From Symsagittifera roscoffensis (taxonomy: Eukaryota > Xenacoelomorpha > Acoela > Convolutidae): 60,000 nucleotides of DNA. Under the pieces are notes generated by a model. That model was not told the DNA's origin. It made no database searches and saw only the letters and a program-made list of their open reading frames with translations. The first letter of the stretch is position 1. The number at the start of each line of letters is the position of its first letter. The translations under genes were made by a program, and so were the position numbers. Positions 48,014-57,595 of this stretch are shown here, piece by piece. The stretch spans positions 46,428,001-46,488,000 of the forward strand of contig NC_087067.1 in the NCBI RefSeq assembly GCF_963678635.1, in the 5' to 3' direction.

Positions 48014-48423
48014 TGAGTTAGGACCGAGTTGGTTAACTCATAGAGTAATTTCGGATAGGGTACACCGTCTGCTCGTCACGCTATCTTATTTTCGGCCGGA
48101 TAGATTCGTGCAACTTCTTAGTCTAATACCGATCCTAATCTTACTCTTATACTATCTAGTCTCAGGTTGTTTAACTAGTCTCTGCTAGGCTCAATAGATC
48201 TAGGGTATACTGGTCTATTGCGGCTGTTGAAGTGCTCGGGAGAGTCCAACTAATTTCTAAGTTAAATTCAAATCTCTCTGGTGCTGAAATTACAAGTAAC
48301 TTCAGCACTTACAAATAAGTGGGTTGTTAGTTAGATGGATCATGATTGGTTAATATTAAATACTTTACATTGGTAAAATATCTAAATTATCCAATCATAA
48401 AATGTAGTTTAGATCAGGTTCCA
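48014..48423 (-). repeat. 3' LTR of element copy 2 (410 bp)
   Basis: It has TG...CA ends and exactly 410 bp, matching 7703-8112 and apparently identical to 57182-57591. On its upstream side (48424 onward) the minus strand ends ...CCCGGATGGG, a short purine-rich tract just before TGGAACC. That is where the plus-strand primer of a 3' LTR should be, so this is the 3' LTR. It is bordered on the host side by AAAG. Confidence 0.92.
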
Positions 48424-50037
48424 CCCATCCGGGTTTTACAGAGTTTTTTAGAATAGTTCTTCTGCAATTCGAAGGATGGATGATGGACGTTGGTGTTTGG
48501 CGAACATCTTACTTCTTCTGTTTCCTTTTTGTTAAAGAAGTTCCAGGAAGATGGAGTTAGAGACATAAGACGTTGTGTCTTCTAGTGACAACGACTAAGT
48601 CTTCGCAACAAACTCAAATCTGATTTCAGAATGGTTGGCTATGTCAGGTTTTTCTGTTCTGCGTGGAGAACTTCTTTTGTGTCTGATCTAGTTTGGGAAT
48701 GGCGTGGAGATTGTGCGTGGAGGGGATGCCTGGTTACTCGGATCTGTACGTATACTTGAACATCGAGGTGGTCATTGGTCTAGTTCAATGAAGTCCTTTT
48801 CTGCGAAGTCAAGTCGTACTCTAAATCCTTTGAGTTGTGATTGTGAGTGGCATATCGATTGTGGTTGGTCATTCTCTCTCGAGTGTAGTGGGGTCGTTTT
48901 GTCTTTAGATGTTCGTCCTTGGTGTTGTATTCTGATCTATGTATTGCATAATGTAATTTACATTTTATAAAACATTTATTAGTTTAATATTTTTTAATTA
49001 TGATTTTAGTTAGTTGTTTTCACAAAAGCTTTTTGTTTTAGTTCGGTTATTTTGAAGAGTTACTCACACTTGAGTAGCTCTTATTAAAAATAGAGGTGTG
49101 GTCACAAAGCGTGGATGTAGCACGGTGGGTTAGGCCGGCTATAGAGCATGCTCAGGACGTCCTTCCTGGTGGGTTAGGCCAGGAGTGGGAGTATGATTTC
49201 ATGCGGTTTTTGTGAGGGGTCCTGTTATGTGACAACGTTTTATGTTGGGTTTGTTGTGGTTTTTCTTATGTCTTGTTGGTTATGTCCTTTTTCCAAAAAG
49301 CAAATTGTTCGTGGTATGGGTTTGTCTTTCGACTTTTTTGTGTTTTATTATTTCTTTCTTAGACTTTATAATAGTCTTCAAAAGAATAAATTATCCAGTT
49401 TTAAACTGGGTTAATCCGGTTTGGGTACCGTTGGTTTCCTTTTCTTAGTCATGCTGTTATTCTATGATTTGTGGTATTTAATAAGCTGCGTTGGTTAGTT
49501 TTGTTTAGTATATGATTCCTTTCCAACCGGGTTAAAGGAAAGTTTGAAACATGTTATTATATGTTAGAGTTGTTGAGTGTGAAAACTTGAAACTGAAATT
49601 CATTATTTTAAACAATTCTTCGTGGGCGAGCTGTGCGAGTGTGGATAGAATTTCTGTGCGAATAAATGAGAATATCAAAAGGTTAGTACTGCATTTGCAT
49701 TTTATTAATTTACTGCATAGAATTTGGAAATTTACTGCTAGTTATGGGGGAATTTTAAGTTACAAATTTTCATCATAATTAGATTTACTGCTTGTGGGGA
49801 AAATTTTAGAAATGAATTTATTGCATTGGTATTAAATTTATAAATCTATAAGTGTAAGAGATTAATAGAATTTTTGAAATCTGTTTGATGAAATTTGCGA
49901 TTTTTATTTGTCTTTTGTGGTTTTTGTAGGTGATCGTCGGATGAAGGCTAAAAATCTAAAGAAAACATGAATAAAGTATGGTGAGTTTTTTAATATTTTA
50001 ATTAGTTAGTAATATTCATTTAATTCATACTTACCTG
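48424..50037 (-). other. 3' non-coding region of element copy 2
   Basis: It lies between the 601-aa ORF and the 3' LTR. It contains a duplicated GGTGGGTTAGGCC (49124-49136 and 49168-49180). The second copy lies in a stem-loop TCCTGG/CCAGGA (49164-49184). Short plus-strand ORFs here look accidental. A region of this size could hold RNA export, packaging or enhancer signals. Confidence 0.5.
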
Positions 50038-51843
50038 TTAGTCGTCGGGGAAAAAACCGTGGGGGAAGATGTCGTGAATTAGTTCTGAAGTTGTTAGTAG
50101 TTTAGCTAAGATGCGGATGATATTTTTAGTCTGAAGCAGTGGCCAAAGCAATTGAAGTGCCTTAATAGTGGTTAGTTCTTCAGTGCCAACTGCAAACTCA
50201 TAAGGTGTGTTTTGGATTAGATTATATAATTTGTGATTGAATTTAGTGTTGTGGATGAATTCTAAAATTGGGATTTCTATAGGTTGTACAAACTCGTGCG
50301 GGATAAAGAAGGGTCGGGATTCTTCGGCGTTGAAGGTCTTGGTGATGGGACAGAAGATGTACATTTGGGTTATGGGATCATAATTACGAAGAATACCATG
50401 GAGGTTAGTGTCTTTAATACAATATGTGAAATTTAGGAAAAATGGTGAAGTGTATTTGGAATTAATGAATTGAAAACGATGGTGTGGTTGTCTAGAGGAT
50501 GTGTGTAGGTCAAAGTGATTTTGGATGAAGCGATAATAACTATATGTGTGGGTTTGTTTAGTGCGCAACATAATATCGTGTGAGCAGTGTAAATCTCTTT
50601 CGTGTGGTGCAAGGAAATGAAAGGTTAGTGAAAATATTTGGAAGCGTTCTTTAAAACTTTCGTATGCTTGTGTGTCTGTTAGTGCTTCTGAAATAATGTG
50701 ATCAAACTTTCGGTCGAAGATGTTTAGTGTAAATATATATGGTGTCTTGATGAAAAATTTCTCGGTAATTTGTGGATTAGCGAAGCGATCGTCGTCTAAG
50801 AATTGATCTTGGTTAGCTCTGATGATGTTGTGATCATAGTATTCGAGTGTATATTCGTTAGCTCTAGGTGCAGTGTGTGTTTTTAGTGATTTTTTATATC
50901 CAACGTAAGTAAATTGTCTAGCGGTTAGTGGTGTAGTGAGTCGATATAGCATGTCCGTATTTCGCTCTATATCGATGTGAGTGTTAGATAAAGGTAAGCA
51001 AAGAGGGTTAGTAAAATGATAATATGAGGTCCAAGAGAGAGTGGGCATTAAAACGTATTCATCTACAAAGTTGCGTGTTTCGTTAGTGTCGTGGGGGGTG
51101 TTTAAGGTGTATTGTGGGAATGAGGGTAAGGTGATGGCTAAAAATTCTTTTGTGTTAGTATGCTTGGGGTGGTTGATGTATTCACGGGCTGTTCCTGGTT
51201 TTGCTGGGAAAGGATGGTTGGGGAACTTTCTTTTAAAAGTGCGGTAAGCTCTATTAGTGTTGAGTGAAGATTCAGTTGATGTGGATGATGGTGCTAATGA
51301 TTCAGTATAATTTGAAGAGGGTGTAGGGGTAGGGGGGTTGGATGAATTTATTGTGGAGGAGATTTGGTTTATGGTTGGGGTATTAAGGTGGTAGGGTTGT
51401 TGTTGAAGGGTAATAAAATTATCTAGCTCTGGGGAGATTCGGGGGGTGTCTGGAGAATGAGATGATTGGTCAGAATGGTATGAGGAGTAGGTTGGGGTAA
51501 CTTGGGAAGCATAAGAGGGTGTGGGAGTGATTGGGTCAGGGTTATTGGATAATATGGGTTGAAAAGGGGGTTGAGAAAAATTTGAAGAGTTATGAAAATT
51601 ATTGGATGGGGATGGTTCTGAGTCGGCAAATTCATCGGGGGTTTCAATATTCGGGTTATTGAGTTGTGAGATGGAATATAAAACTGAGATGTGTGAATTA
51701 GTGTCGGAATTCATGCCTGATGTTACATTACTAGATGGAAAATCGGGTGGCGGAAAAGCAAAAAGTGGTATTATTGGGATTGGAGAGGTAAGATTGGTTG
51801 GGTGGGAATTTGATCGGTGTAGTGATCCAAGTTGGCGGCTCAT
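50038..51843 (-). CDS. Unknown 601-aa protein of the retroelement, downstream of env
   Basis: The ATG at 51841-51843 shares its bases with the env stop (ATGA), which fixes the start. Residues 1 to about 210 are S/P/T/N/Q-rich and surely disordered. From about 215 on (RTFKRKFPNHPFPAKPGTAR) the chain looks folded, rich in aromatic residues, H and N, with many short hydrophobic strands, for example YVLMPTLSWTSYYHF, RFQIFSLTFHFLAPHERDL and FFLNFTYCIKDTNLHGILR. No signal peptide, membrane helix, zinc finger or enzyme motif is seen. I do not recognise it. It is intact and keeps an organised gene junction, so it is likely a real product of the element, perhaps translated by termination-reinitiation after env. 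Confidence 0.82.
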   Translation of the reverse strand: MSRQLGSLHRSNSHPTNLTSPIPIIPLFAFPPPDFPSSNVTSGMNSDTNSHISVLYSISQLNNPNIETPDEFADSEPSPSNNFHNSSNFSQPPFQPILSNNPDPITPTPSYASQVTPTYSSYHSDQSSHSPDTPRISPELDNFITLQQQPYHLNTPTINQISSTINSSNPPTPTPSSNYTESLAPSSTSTESSLNTNRAYRTFKRKFPNHPFPAKPGTAREYINHPKHTNTKEFLAITLPSFPQYTLNTPHDTNETRNFVDEYVLMPTLSWTSYYHFTNPLCLPLSNTHIDIERNTDMLYRLTTPLTARQFTYVGYKKSLKTHTAPRANEYTLEYYDHNIIRANQDQFLDDDRFANPQITEKFFIKTPYIFTLNIFDRKFDHIISEALTDTQAYESFKERFQIFSLTFHFLAPHERDLHCSHDIMLRTKQTHTYSYYRFIQNHFDLHTSSRQPHHRFQFINSKYTSPFFLNFTYCIKDTNLHGILRNYDPITQMYIFCPITKTFNAEESRPFFIPHEFVQPIEIPILEFIHNTKFNHKLYNLIQNTPYEFAVGTEELTTIKALQLLWPLLQTKNIIRILAKLLTTSELIHDIFPHGFFPDD

Positions 51844-54458
51844 CGTGGGCTAAAAAAATGATTATTTTGAGACTGAAAAGCGGTGGTATGGGGTTGTTCA
51901 ATAATTTGTTCATAAGTATTATCATCTTGTGACTGGTGTGTCATTATATGTTGAATGGGACTTTGTGATGTGGTGAGTCGAAAATTTGGATTATGTGTGA
52001 TGGCTAAATTTCGAAAATTTCGTGGGACTAGGGATAGTGGATGGTTATTTGGTAGGGGTGGTAATTGTGGTGCCGTTGGCGTTATGTCTACATTTTTATG
52101 TTCTTCGTCGTATGTATTTTGTCGTGTTGCTATTTTTGTGTTATATTCCTTTATTTGTGCGTCTAAAAGAATTTTGTTTATAGATGTAGAAAAGATTCCA
52201 AAAAATCCTGCAAAGAGTATGCGTGCTACACTTGCTTGTCGATTGACTTGTGTGTGTAAAGCACATGTGTTGTAGATTCCTTTTAAAAGTGAGAAAAGAA
52301 ATCCAATAAAGTTAAACATTGCGTATAAAATAGTCAATTTTTCTAAGATGTAGTAGGGCCATCCTAGAAAATCGAGGATCTCATTTTTGAGTGTAACAAA
52401 GCTAAAAATGTTAATTGGTGATATATCTTGGGGACGGTATTTTTCACCGTTTAGATATATATAATCTTTAATGTCTTTAAAATATCCGCTATAGTCTTGC
52501 GTGTAGATATCGGCAAATCCTGCGGTTTCTGCAAGTTTGCGTAAATTTTGGTCTATTGATTGTCTTTGTATAGTGTCCATTTGTGTTAATAATTCTTGGA
52601 ATTGTTGTGTTCTAATGTGATGTTGAATATCTGATTTTGAATAGATTCCTATTGATTGCAAGTCTATATTTGGGTTTCGAGCAATAGCGCGAATGCTTTC
52701 TGGTGAAAATTTTTTGAGTGATTGCATTAATGTGGGATATGGAGTGAGAAGATAATATTTATTTTCATCAGGGTTTAGTTGTACTACATTGTGGCTGTTT
52801 TCTGATCCACATGGGACTGCGGTATCCCAGAAATAGGTTCTTCGTGAAAGTGTATCCACGAAATGTACTTTATTCTTATAAAAGATAGGGATTCTTTTAT
52901 AACATCGTTTATCTTCAAAAACGTATAGTGGTGATATTTTTTTAGTACAAGTATAAAACCATAAGATGTTTCCTTCATAGTCTAAAAAATTTGATCTATT
53001 TCCAGATAATAAGTATCCTGCATAGGGTATTTTTAATACTGCTAGTGCAAGTGATTGTAATATTTGTGTTCGTTCTAATTCGCATAGTTGGTGTAGTGTT
53101 TCTAATTCGGAGAGTGACATTTCTTGAAAAATTCGGCTAATTGTATAATCTAGTTTCATATCTAAATGAATATCATAGTGGATATTACCGAAATATGTAG
53201 TATTCATTAGTGATAATTCTTGTAAGCGTGTGCTTCTGGTGTCATGGGGTTTTAGATGTCCACCAGGTTGTCCGTTGCTTTTTTCAAAATTAACTGGTAT
53301 ATAGGATGTTCCTTCGTTTAGAGGATGACCTGTGGCATATGGGTCGATTTTTACTTTTCCAGTGGTCATGTCGAATCCTTTTTCGTATTCAACTAATATC
53401 TCGGAGTATTGTGTTTTGTGAAGTGGGTTTCTGTATTTACATGCAAGTTCTGTTTCTTGATATATTTGAAAACGTGTCAATTTATTTTCTATATTGTCTA
53501 TGTTTCTAAAATTAGAACTTAGTTTTCGTGATGGATGGACTTGTTCATATGGAATTGATTGTATAAAATATTTTTCGTGAAATTTTATCATACGAGCGTG
53601 TATTTTTGCTACTTGAAATGTTGTACATGTATCTTCGGGGAACCAAACAATTGTTGCTTGTGTTCTCGTTGTAGGGTCGCAATAACCTTGATCATTTTTA
53701 CAAGGTAATCGGATTCCTTGATAGATCATTGTATTATCTGATAAATCTCGTGTTAGTTGTATTTTTTCGAGTTGTATTTTCCAATCGAAAAACATTATTT
53801 CTTGGTATCCTTTATTTTTTGTGTCTGCTTTGCAGTTTGATGGGTCATTTATACCAATGTGTGGTATCCAATGTTTATCGTGTAGGTCATAGGTTAATCG
53901 TCCGTGTGCGCCGTTATACGGGTATTTTTCGTCTAGTTTTATATGTCCTTGGTGTCTTTCAAGTTGTGATTGATGTACAGAGTCTGGAAAAACTTGAAAA
54001 TTAACTAACTTTCTTTGGGAGTTTTTATTTTGTGTGATGTTTAGTCTAAGTAATTCATTTTTACAATCGTCGGGATTGAGATGTAAAAGACGTTCTATAT
54101 TACTTTGATAGAATGATTCATGGTCAAGTCGGTTTTTGTTTCCGTTCGAGACTTGTGAACAATGTACTTTCTTTTCGGAAAATGTTGCTGTGAATTTATA
54201 ACCTGTAACTGTTGTTGCTCGGGCTTTTGAATAGAGTGTTGCTATTACATCTGTGGTTTCTATAGCTTGTGGTTCTGTTTCACATTGTGATACTTGATTT
54301 ATTGCATATTTATGTAGTGTTTTTTGTTCATTTTCTTCACAATCGTAATGTGTTACTAATAAATCTTGTGGTCCTGTACGAGGAGAAGGGTTTATGTTTT
54401 GATTTGAGATTACTAGAAAAAGGAGTTGGAGAAAAATTAATAATTTTAGAATATACAT
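51840..54458 (-). CDS. env: Envelope-like glycoprotein (872 aa)
   Basis: The protein starts with a clear signal peptide (MYILKLLIFLQLLFLVIS). A large cysteine-containing ectodomain with several N-glycosylation sequons (NIT, NTT, NRS) follows. About residues 707-727 form a membrane helix (LTILYAMFNFIGFLFSLLKG), about 743-765 a second hydrophobic stretch, then a long polar, P/Q/H-rich tail. Early Y-D-C, Q-C and H-C spacing loosely recalls glycoproteins of invertebrate negative-strand viruses that LTR elements have captured; that is recollection, not a search result. It would sit on the cell or particle surface. The ATG lies inside the last codons of the preceding ORF (13-nt overlap), and its stop overlaps the next start. 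The frame is intact. Confidence 0.82.
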   Translation of the reverse strand: MYILKLLIFLQLLFLVISNQNINPSPRTGPQDLLVTHYDCEENEQKTLHKYAINQVSQCETEPQAIETTDVIATLYSKARATTVTGYKFTATFSEKKVHCSQVSNGNKNRLDHESFYQSNIERLLHLNPDDCKNELLRLNITQNKNSQRKLVNFQVFPDSVHQSQLERHQGHIKLDEKYPYNGAHGRLTYDLHDKHWIPHIGINDPSNCKADTKNKGYQEIMFFDWKIQLEKIQLTRDLSDNTMIYQGIRLPCKNDQGYCDPTTRTQATIVWFPEDTCTTFQVAKIHARMIKFHEKYFIQSIPYEQVHPSRKLSSNFRNIDNIENKLTRFQIYQETELACKYRNPLHKTQYSEILVEYEKGFDMTTGKVKIDPYATGHPLNEGTSYIPVNFEKSNGQPGGHLKPHDTRSTRLQELSLMNTTYFGNIHYDIHLDMKLDYTISRIFQEMSLSELETLHQLCELERTQILQSLALAVLKIPYAGYLLSGNRSNFLDYEGNILWFYTCTKKISPLYVFEDKRCYKRIPIFYKNKVHFVDTLSRRTYFWDTAVPCGSENSHNVVQLNPDENKYYLLTPYPTLMQSLKKFSPESIRAIARNPNIDLQSIGIYSKSDIQHHIRTQQFQELLTQMDTIQRQSIDQNLRKLAETAGFADIYTQDYSGYFKDIKDYIYLNGEKYRPQDISPINIFSFVTLKNEILDFLGWPYYILEKLTILYAMFNFIGFLFSLLKGIYNTCALHTQVNRQASVARILFAGFFGIFSTSINKILLDAQIKEYNTKIATRQNTYDEEHKNVDITPTAPQLPPLPNNHPLSLVPRNFRNLAITHNPNFRLTTSQSPIQHIMTHQSQDDNTYEQIIEQPHTTAFQSQNNHFFSPR

Positions 54459-55579
54459 GTGTATGATAATCCTGAGTATGGATTATAAAATGTAATGTAG
54501 CCAATTGTGTTTTTGGTATATCTGTCGTATTTGTATATTACTTCAGTAGTTATAAACGGTGGTGGTAGTGATTGAGCTGTTATGTTAGGTGGATTTAATG
54601 GGTAGGGATGTTGGGTAATATTATTTAACTTAACTGTGATTTCAAACTTTAATTGTAAACTGTTTTGTTGGAGTATTTGAATATTGTGATCACGGATATC
54701 GTTGTGAATATCTTGGCGATATTGTAATCTATTAAGTGCCCAGTTATGAAGGCGGTTACTTTCTTGATGTTGTCCAAATAATGGTGGAGGTGCTGTAAAT
54801 GTATTCCAATCTAGTCTTAAAGGAATATTTATTGATGATTGTTCTCGATATCTGGCGTCGAGATTATTTGGAAAATTTAAGTTAAAAGGTGGTGGTGAAA
54901 TCTGGCTTATTGATGGTGTTGATGGTAGTGATAATGTTTCTGGTAGTGATGAGGATGTTGTTGTATCCGTAGAAATATCTATGGGGTCATTGTCTAAATT
55001 TGGTTCACCTTGTGTAAATGAATGTGTAGTCCAATATGGAAATCGTGATGTTTGGTTTGTGGGGTTGAAAGGATTTTCACGTATTTGCTCAGATGTTGGT
55101 GTTGAACCTAAGTAATCTGATGGTAGGCTTGAGGTGCTACGTTGTGAAAGAAGCGTAGGGGTTTCTGGTAATATACCAATGGGGTTTTCTGGAGTGTTTT
55201 GTGATGGGGATTGAGGTATATCAAAATGAACTCGTGGAGTTTGAAAATTTCTGTTTCGTCGAGGATGTATAATTTGTCTATTTATTTCGACTGTATTTTG
55301 GTTTTGACTAGGATTTCTTATTCTGCTTAGTTCTTGTGGTAGTGTTGGGTATAGGTTATATGTTGGTTCGCTTAAAGGTGCTTGTCGTTGAACTGGTTCT
55401 AGTGGTTCTGATAAACGAGCATGTCGTTCTTCAAAAGTGTATGGATTGTCTTGAAAAGAAATTCGTGTAGATGTTTGAGGATTTTGAGTAATTGAAGGTG
55501 GTGTTTGGTTATCTTGGGATGATGTCGGTGAAGACTGACTTTGTGACTTTTGGGTAGCAATTTTTGATAGTTTTTTGAA
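54446..55579 (-). CDS. 377-codon ORF without any methionine start, upstream of env
   Basis: The frame is open from just after a TAA (55580-55582) to TAA at 54446-54448, but I found no ATG in its upstream part. The first two thirds are disordered and S/P/T/Q-rich (starting near ATQKSQSQSS). The last third looks folded: DWNTFTAPPPLFGQHQ, NRLHNWALNRLQYRQDIH, LQLKFEITVKLNNI, EVIYKYDRYTKNTIGYITFY. An open frame this long in AT-rich DNA is not chance. It must be started by splicing, by frameshifting, or as the tail of a polyprotein (for example after pol). Function unknown. Confidence 0.72.
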   Translation of the reverse strand, partial: FKKLSKIATQKSQSQSSPTSSQDNQTPPSITQNPQTSTRISFQDNPYTFEERHARLSEPLEPVQRQAPLSEPTYNLYPTLPQELSRIRNPSQNQNTVEINRQIIHPRRNRNFQTPRVHFDIPQSPSQNTPENPIGILPETPTLLSQRSTSSLPSDYLGSTPTSEQIRENPFNPTNQTSRFPYWTTHSFTQGEPNLDNDPIDISTDTTTSSSLPETLSLPSTPSISQISPPPFNLNFPNNLDARYREQSSINIPLRLDWNTFTAPPPLFGQHQESNRLHNWALNRLQYRQDIHNDIRDHNIQILQQNSLQLKFEITVKLNNITQHPYPLNPPNITAQSLPPPFITTEVIYKYDRYTKNTIGYITFYNPYSGLSYTCIF

Positions 55580-55587
55580 TTATTACT

Positions 55588-55755
55588 TTAGTGAGAAATT
55601 TTGTGTTTATTATAATATTCTTCCAAAAAAAGAATTAGAAGGATTGTTGCTAGGGCAAATGTGAGGATTGCTTTCTTTATACATTTACATATTGTCAAAA
55701 TGAGGGATGATAAGAATGCTATGAAAATTACAAACAATAAAAAAATATCAGTTCT
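55588..55755 (-). CDS. Short ORF with two membrane helices at the truncated edge
   Basis: This is an open frame of 55 codons without ATG, ending at 55588-55590. It reads as two hydrophobic helices (FLLFVIFIAFLSSLILTI and ILTFALATILLILFL) joined by KCIKKA, and ends EEYYNKHKISH. Its upstream side is cut close to the junction at 55767. It may be the end of a longer membrane protein of the element, or a chance hydrophobic frame in T-rich DNA. Confidence 0.3.
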   Translation of the reverse strand, partial: RTDIFLLFVIFIAFLSSLILTICKCIKKAILTFALATILLILFLEEYYNKHKISH

Positions 55756-55767
55756 TTATTTTTATTA

Positions 55768-57181
55768 AAACCCTTTCAATCTTGGCTTTTAATTCCTTAT
55801 AGACAGTTTCTCGGTGTCGTATAAATTTTAGTTTTCAGATTTTCAACGAGTGAAAGCTTGGCGTTTGGCAAGTAAACAGAAGTAAAGTTAAAAAGTTAAA
55901 AATAATTGTTTTAAAATGATTGAATTTATTTAATTTTAATTAGTTTTTCTTTGTTACAAACTATACCCTGCAAAGAACCCTCAATTTTTCAATTTCCATA
56001 GGCAGTTGTTTTCGAAAATTTCAAATTTTTGACCTTTTCGACTCATGTTATGAATTTGATCTTCGACCCGCTGTTTCGACTGAATCGAAATTTTTTTCTC
56101 TTTTCGATCGTTTCAAAATTTTAAATTCGACGACTTGTTAAGTCGAAATTTAAGTCAAGTATTACATCGGTGTTATTTGTCTTGAAGTAACTTTTCAGGT
56201 TCTGGAATGTTTTCAAGTCGTGAAGTAATGAACACCAACTAACCAGCTAATAAAAATTCATTGAGTGTGTGATGATACCATAACAATATGATACCAGATG
56301 ATTATTTAAGCGTGTTAGTTTTTTTTTAAATCGGTTTGACTACACGTATTTAATAAGCAAATTTGTTCACTTACAGCTCAATTGATTTTATAAAGCTATG
56401 AACTGTCGGTATTAAACCACACTGTTGTAATTCAAATCAGCAAGACGTTTAAAAGCATTTAGTTTGAGAAAGTTTGTCATGAATTTGGACTGGCCGAATG
56501 ATGATGAGTCGATGGCTAAAAATGTGAGGTAAAAAACTATGTGTGGTGTTTCTGCTCGTAAATCAATCGAGAGGACTTTTTGACGTCGATCACCGACTCT
56601 TGGTGTAAATTAACACACCATTGACGCACTTAAGTTTCAGTTTCTTCTCATGAATCACCCAGTTAATCATTATTTTTTTATTCTACTTGAATTTCATTTT
56701 CAAGAAAATGATTTTAAAAAAATCTGGTCGTAATTTAAAATGCATGTCTGGTCGTAATTACAGCCAGTCAATTTTAGCAGTCTTCTCAAAAGAGTGGTAA
56801 TTTAACAGTATGTGGCGGCTAAAGAAAAAGAAGACTCCCCCCTCCCTCCCCCAAACCTTGATTTTCTAAAAAGCGTCCGAATTTCGACACCCGTTGGATG
56901 ATGATTTATTTACGACATCTATGTTGTTAGCTAAACGACTGCATCGATAACACGCACCATGAAATACATGACATAATACATGACATAATAAAAATTTCGG
57001 TTAGTAAAAGGCTGTATGGCGAATAGGTGGCTCTTCTCCCGAGAATTTTTTTTGAATAGGGGCTTTCAGTACTTCAAAAACAAAGATTCAGGCCTCAATC
57101 CGAATCCGGAAAGTTTTTCTAAGATCATGAGCAGAAGTAACTAAAAAAAACATAATTTCTCGATGTTTAAATCAAATAAAG
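55768..57181. repeat. 1,414-bp host flank, right copy of the duplicated block
   Basis: It is the second copy of 46600-48013 (offset 9,168 bp). It ends with AAAG (57178-57181) next to a solo LTR. Its left edge is an abrupt join to retroelement sequence, with the short shared context ATT(G/A)AAACCC seen at both left edges. Confidence 0.9.
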
Positions 57182-57591
57182 TGAGTTAGGACCGAGTTGG
57201 TTAACTCATAGAGTAATTTCGGATAGGGTACACCGTCTGCTCGTCACGCTATCTTATTTTCGGCCGGATAGATTCGTGCAACTTCTTAGTCTAATACCGA
57301 TCCTAATCTTACTCTTATACTATCTAGTCTCAGGTTGTTTAACTAGTCTCTGCTAGGCTCAATAGATCTAGGGTATACTGGTCTATTGCGGCTGTTGAAG
57401 TGCTCGGGAGAGTCCAACTAATTTCTAAGTTAAATTCAAATCTCTCTGGTGCTGAAATTACAAGTAACTTCAGCACTTACAAATAAGTGGGTTGTTAGTT
57501 AGATGGATCATGATTGGTTAATATTAAATACTTTACATTGGTAAAATATCTAAATTATCCAATCATAAAATGTAGTTTAGATCAGGTTCCA
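57182..57591 (-). repeat. Solo LTR with AAAG target duplication
   Basis: This 410-bp LTR is flanked on both sides by AAAG (57178-57181 and 57592-57595) and has neither a primer-binding site nor a purine tract beside it. That is the product of recombination between the two LTRs of an inserted element. It appears identical to the LTR at 48014-48423. Confidence 0.9.
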
Positions 57592-57595
57592 AAAG

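Larger units (their letters stand above)
48014..55767 (-). mobile_element. LTR retroelement copy 2, 3' part only, with envelope cassette
   Basis: In its own direction it runs from 55767, where it joins duplicated host DNA abruptly, through a two-helix ORF, a 377-codon ORF, an envelope-like gene and a 601-aa ORF, then about 1.6 kb of non-coding sequence, a purine-rich tract and the 3' LTR. No gag, protease, RT, integrase, primer-binding site or 5' LTR is present. The LTR is the same family as copy 1, so the missing genes are probably like those at 1-6011. The ORFs here are intact and the LTR is unchanged relative to 57182-57591, so this copy is young. The interior has the same T/G-rich plus strand as copy 1. 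Confidence 0.88.

Noticed and set aside
46600-48423. Reading the 1,824-bp duplicated blocks as long LTRs of copy 2
   Set aside because: The LTR of copy 1 is 410 bp with the same ends, AAAG duplications sit at the 410-bp borders, and the 1,414-bp part lacks the element's strand skew, so it is host flank.
48704-48970. 88-aa plus-strand ORF in the 3' region of the retroelement
   Set aside because: It is on the strand opposite to all element genes, has no domain and lies in T/G-rich DNA that opens plus-strand frames by chance.
51041-51247. Plus-strand ORFs opposite env and the 601-aa gene
   Set aside because: They are antisense shadows of the long minus-strand genes.
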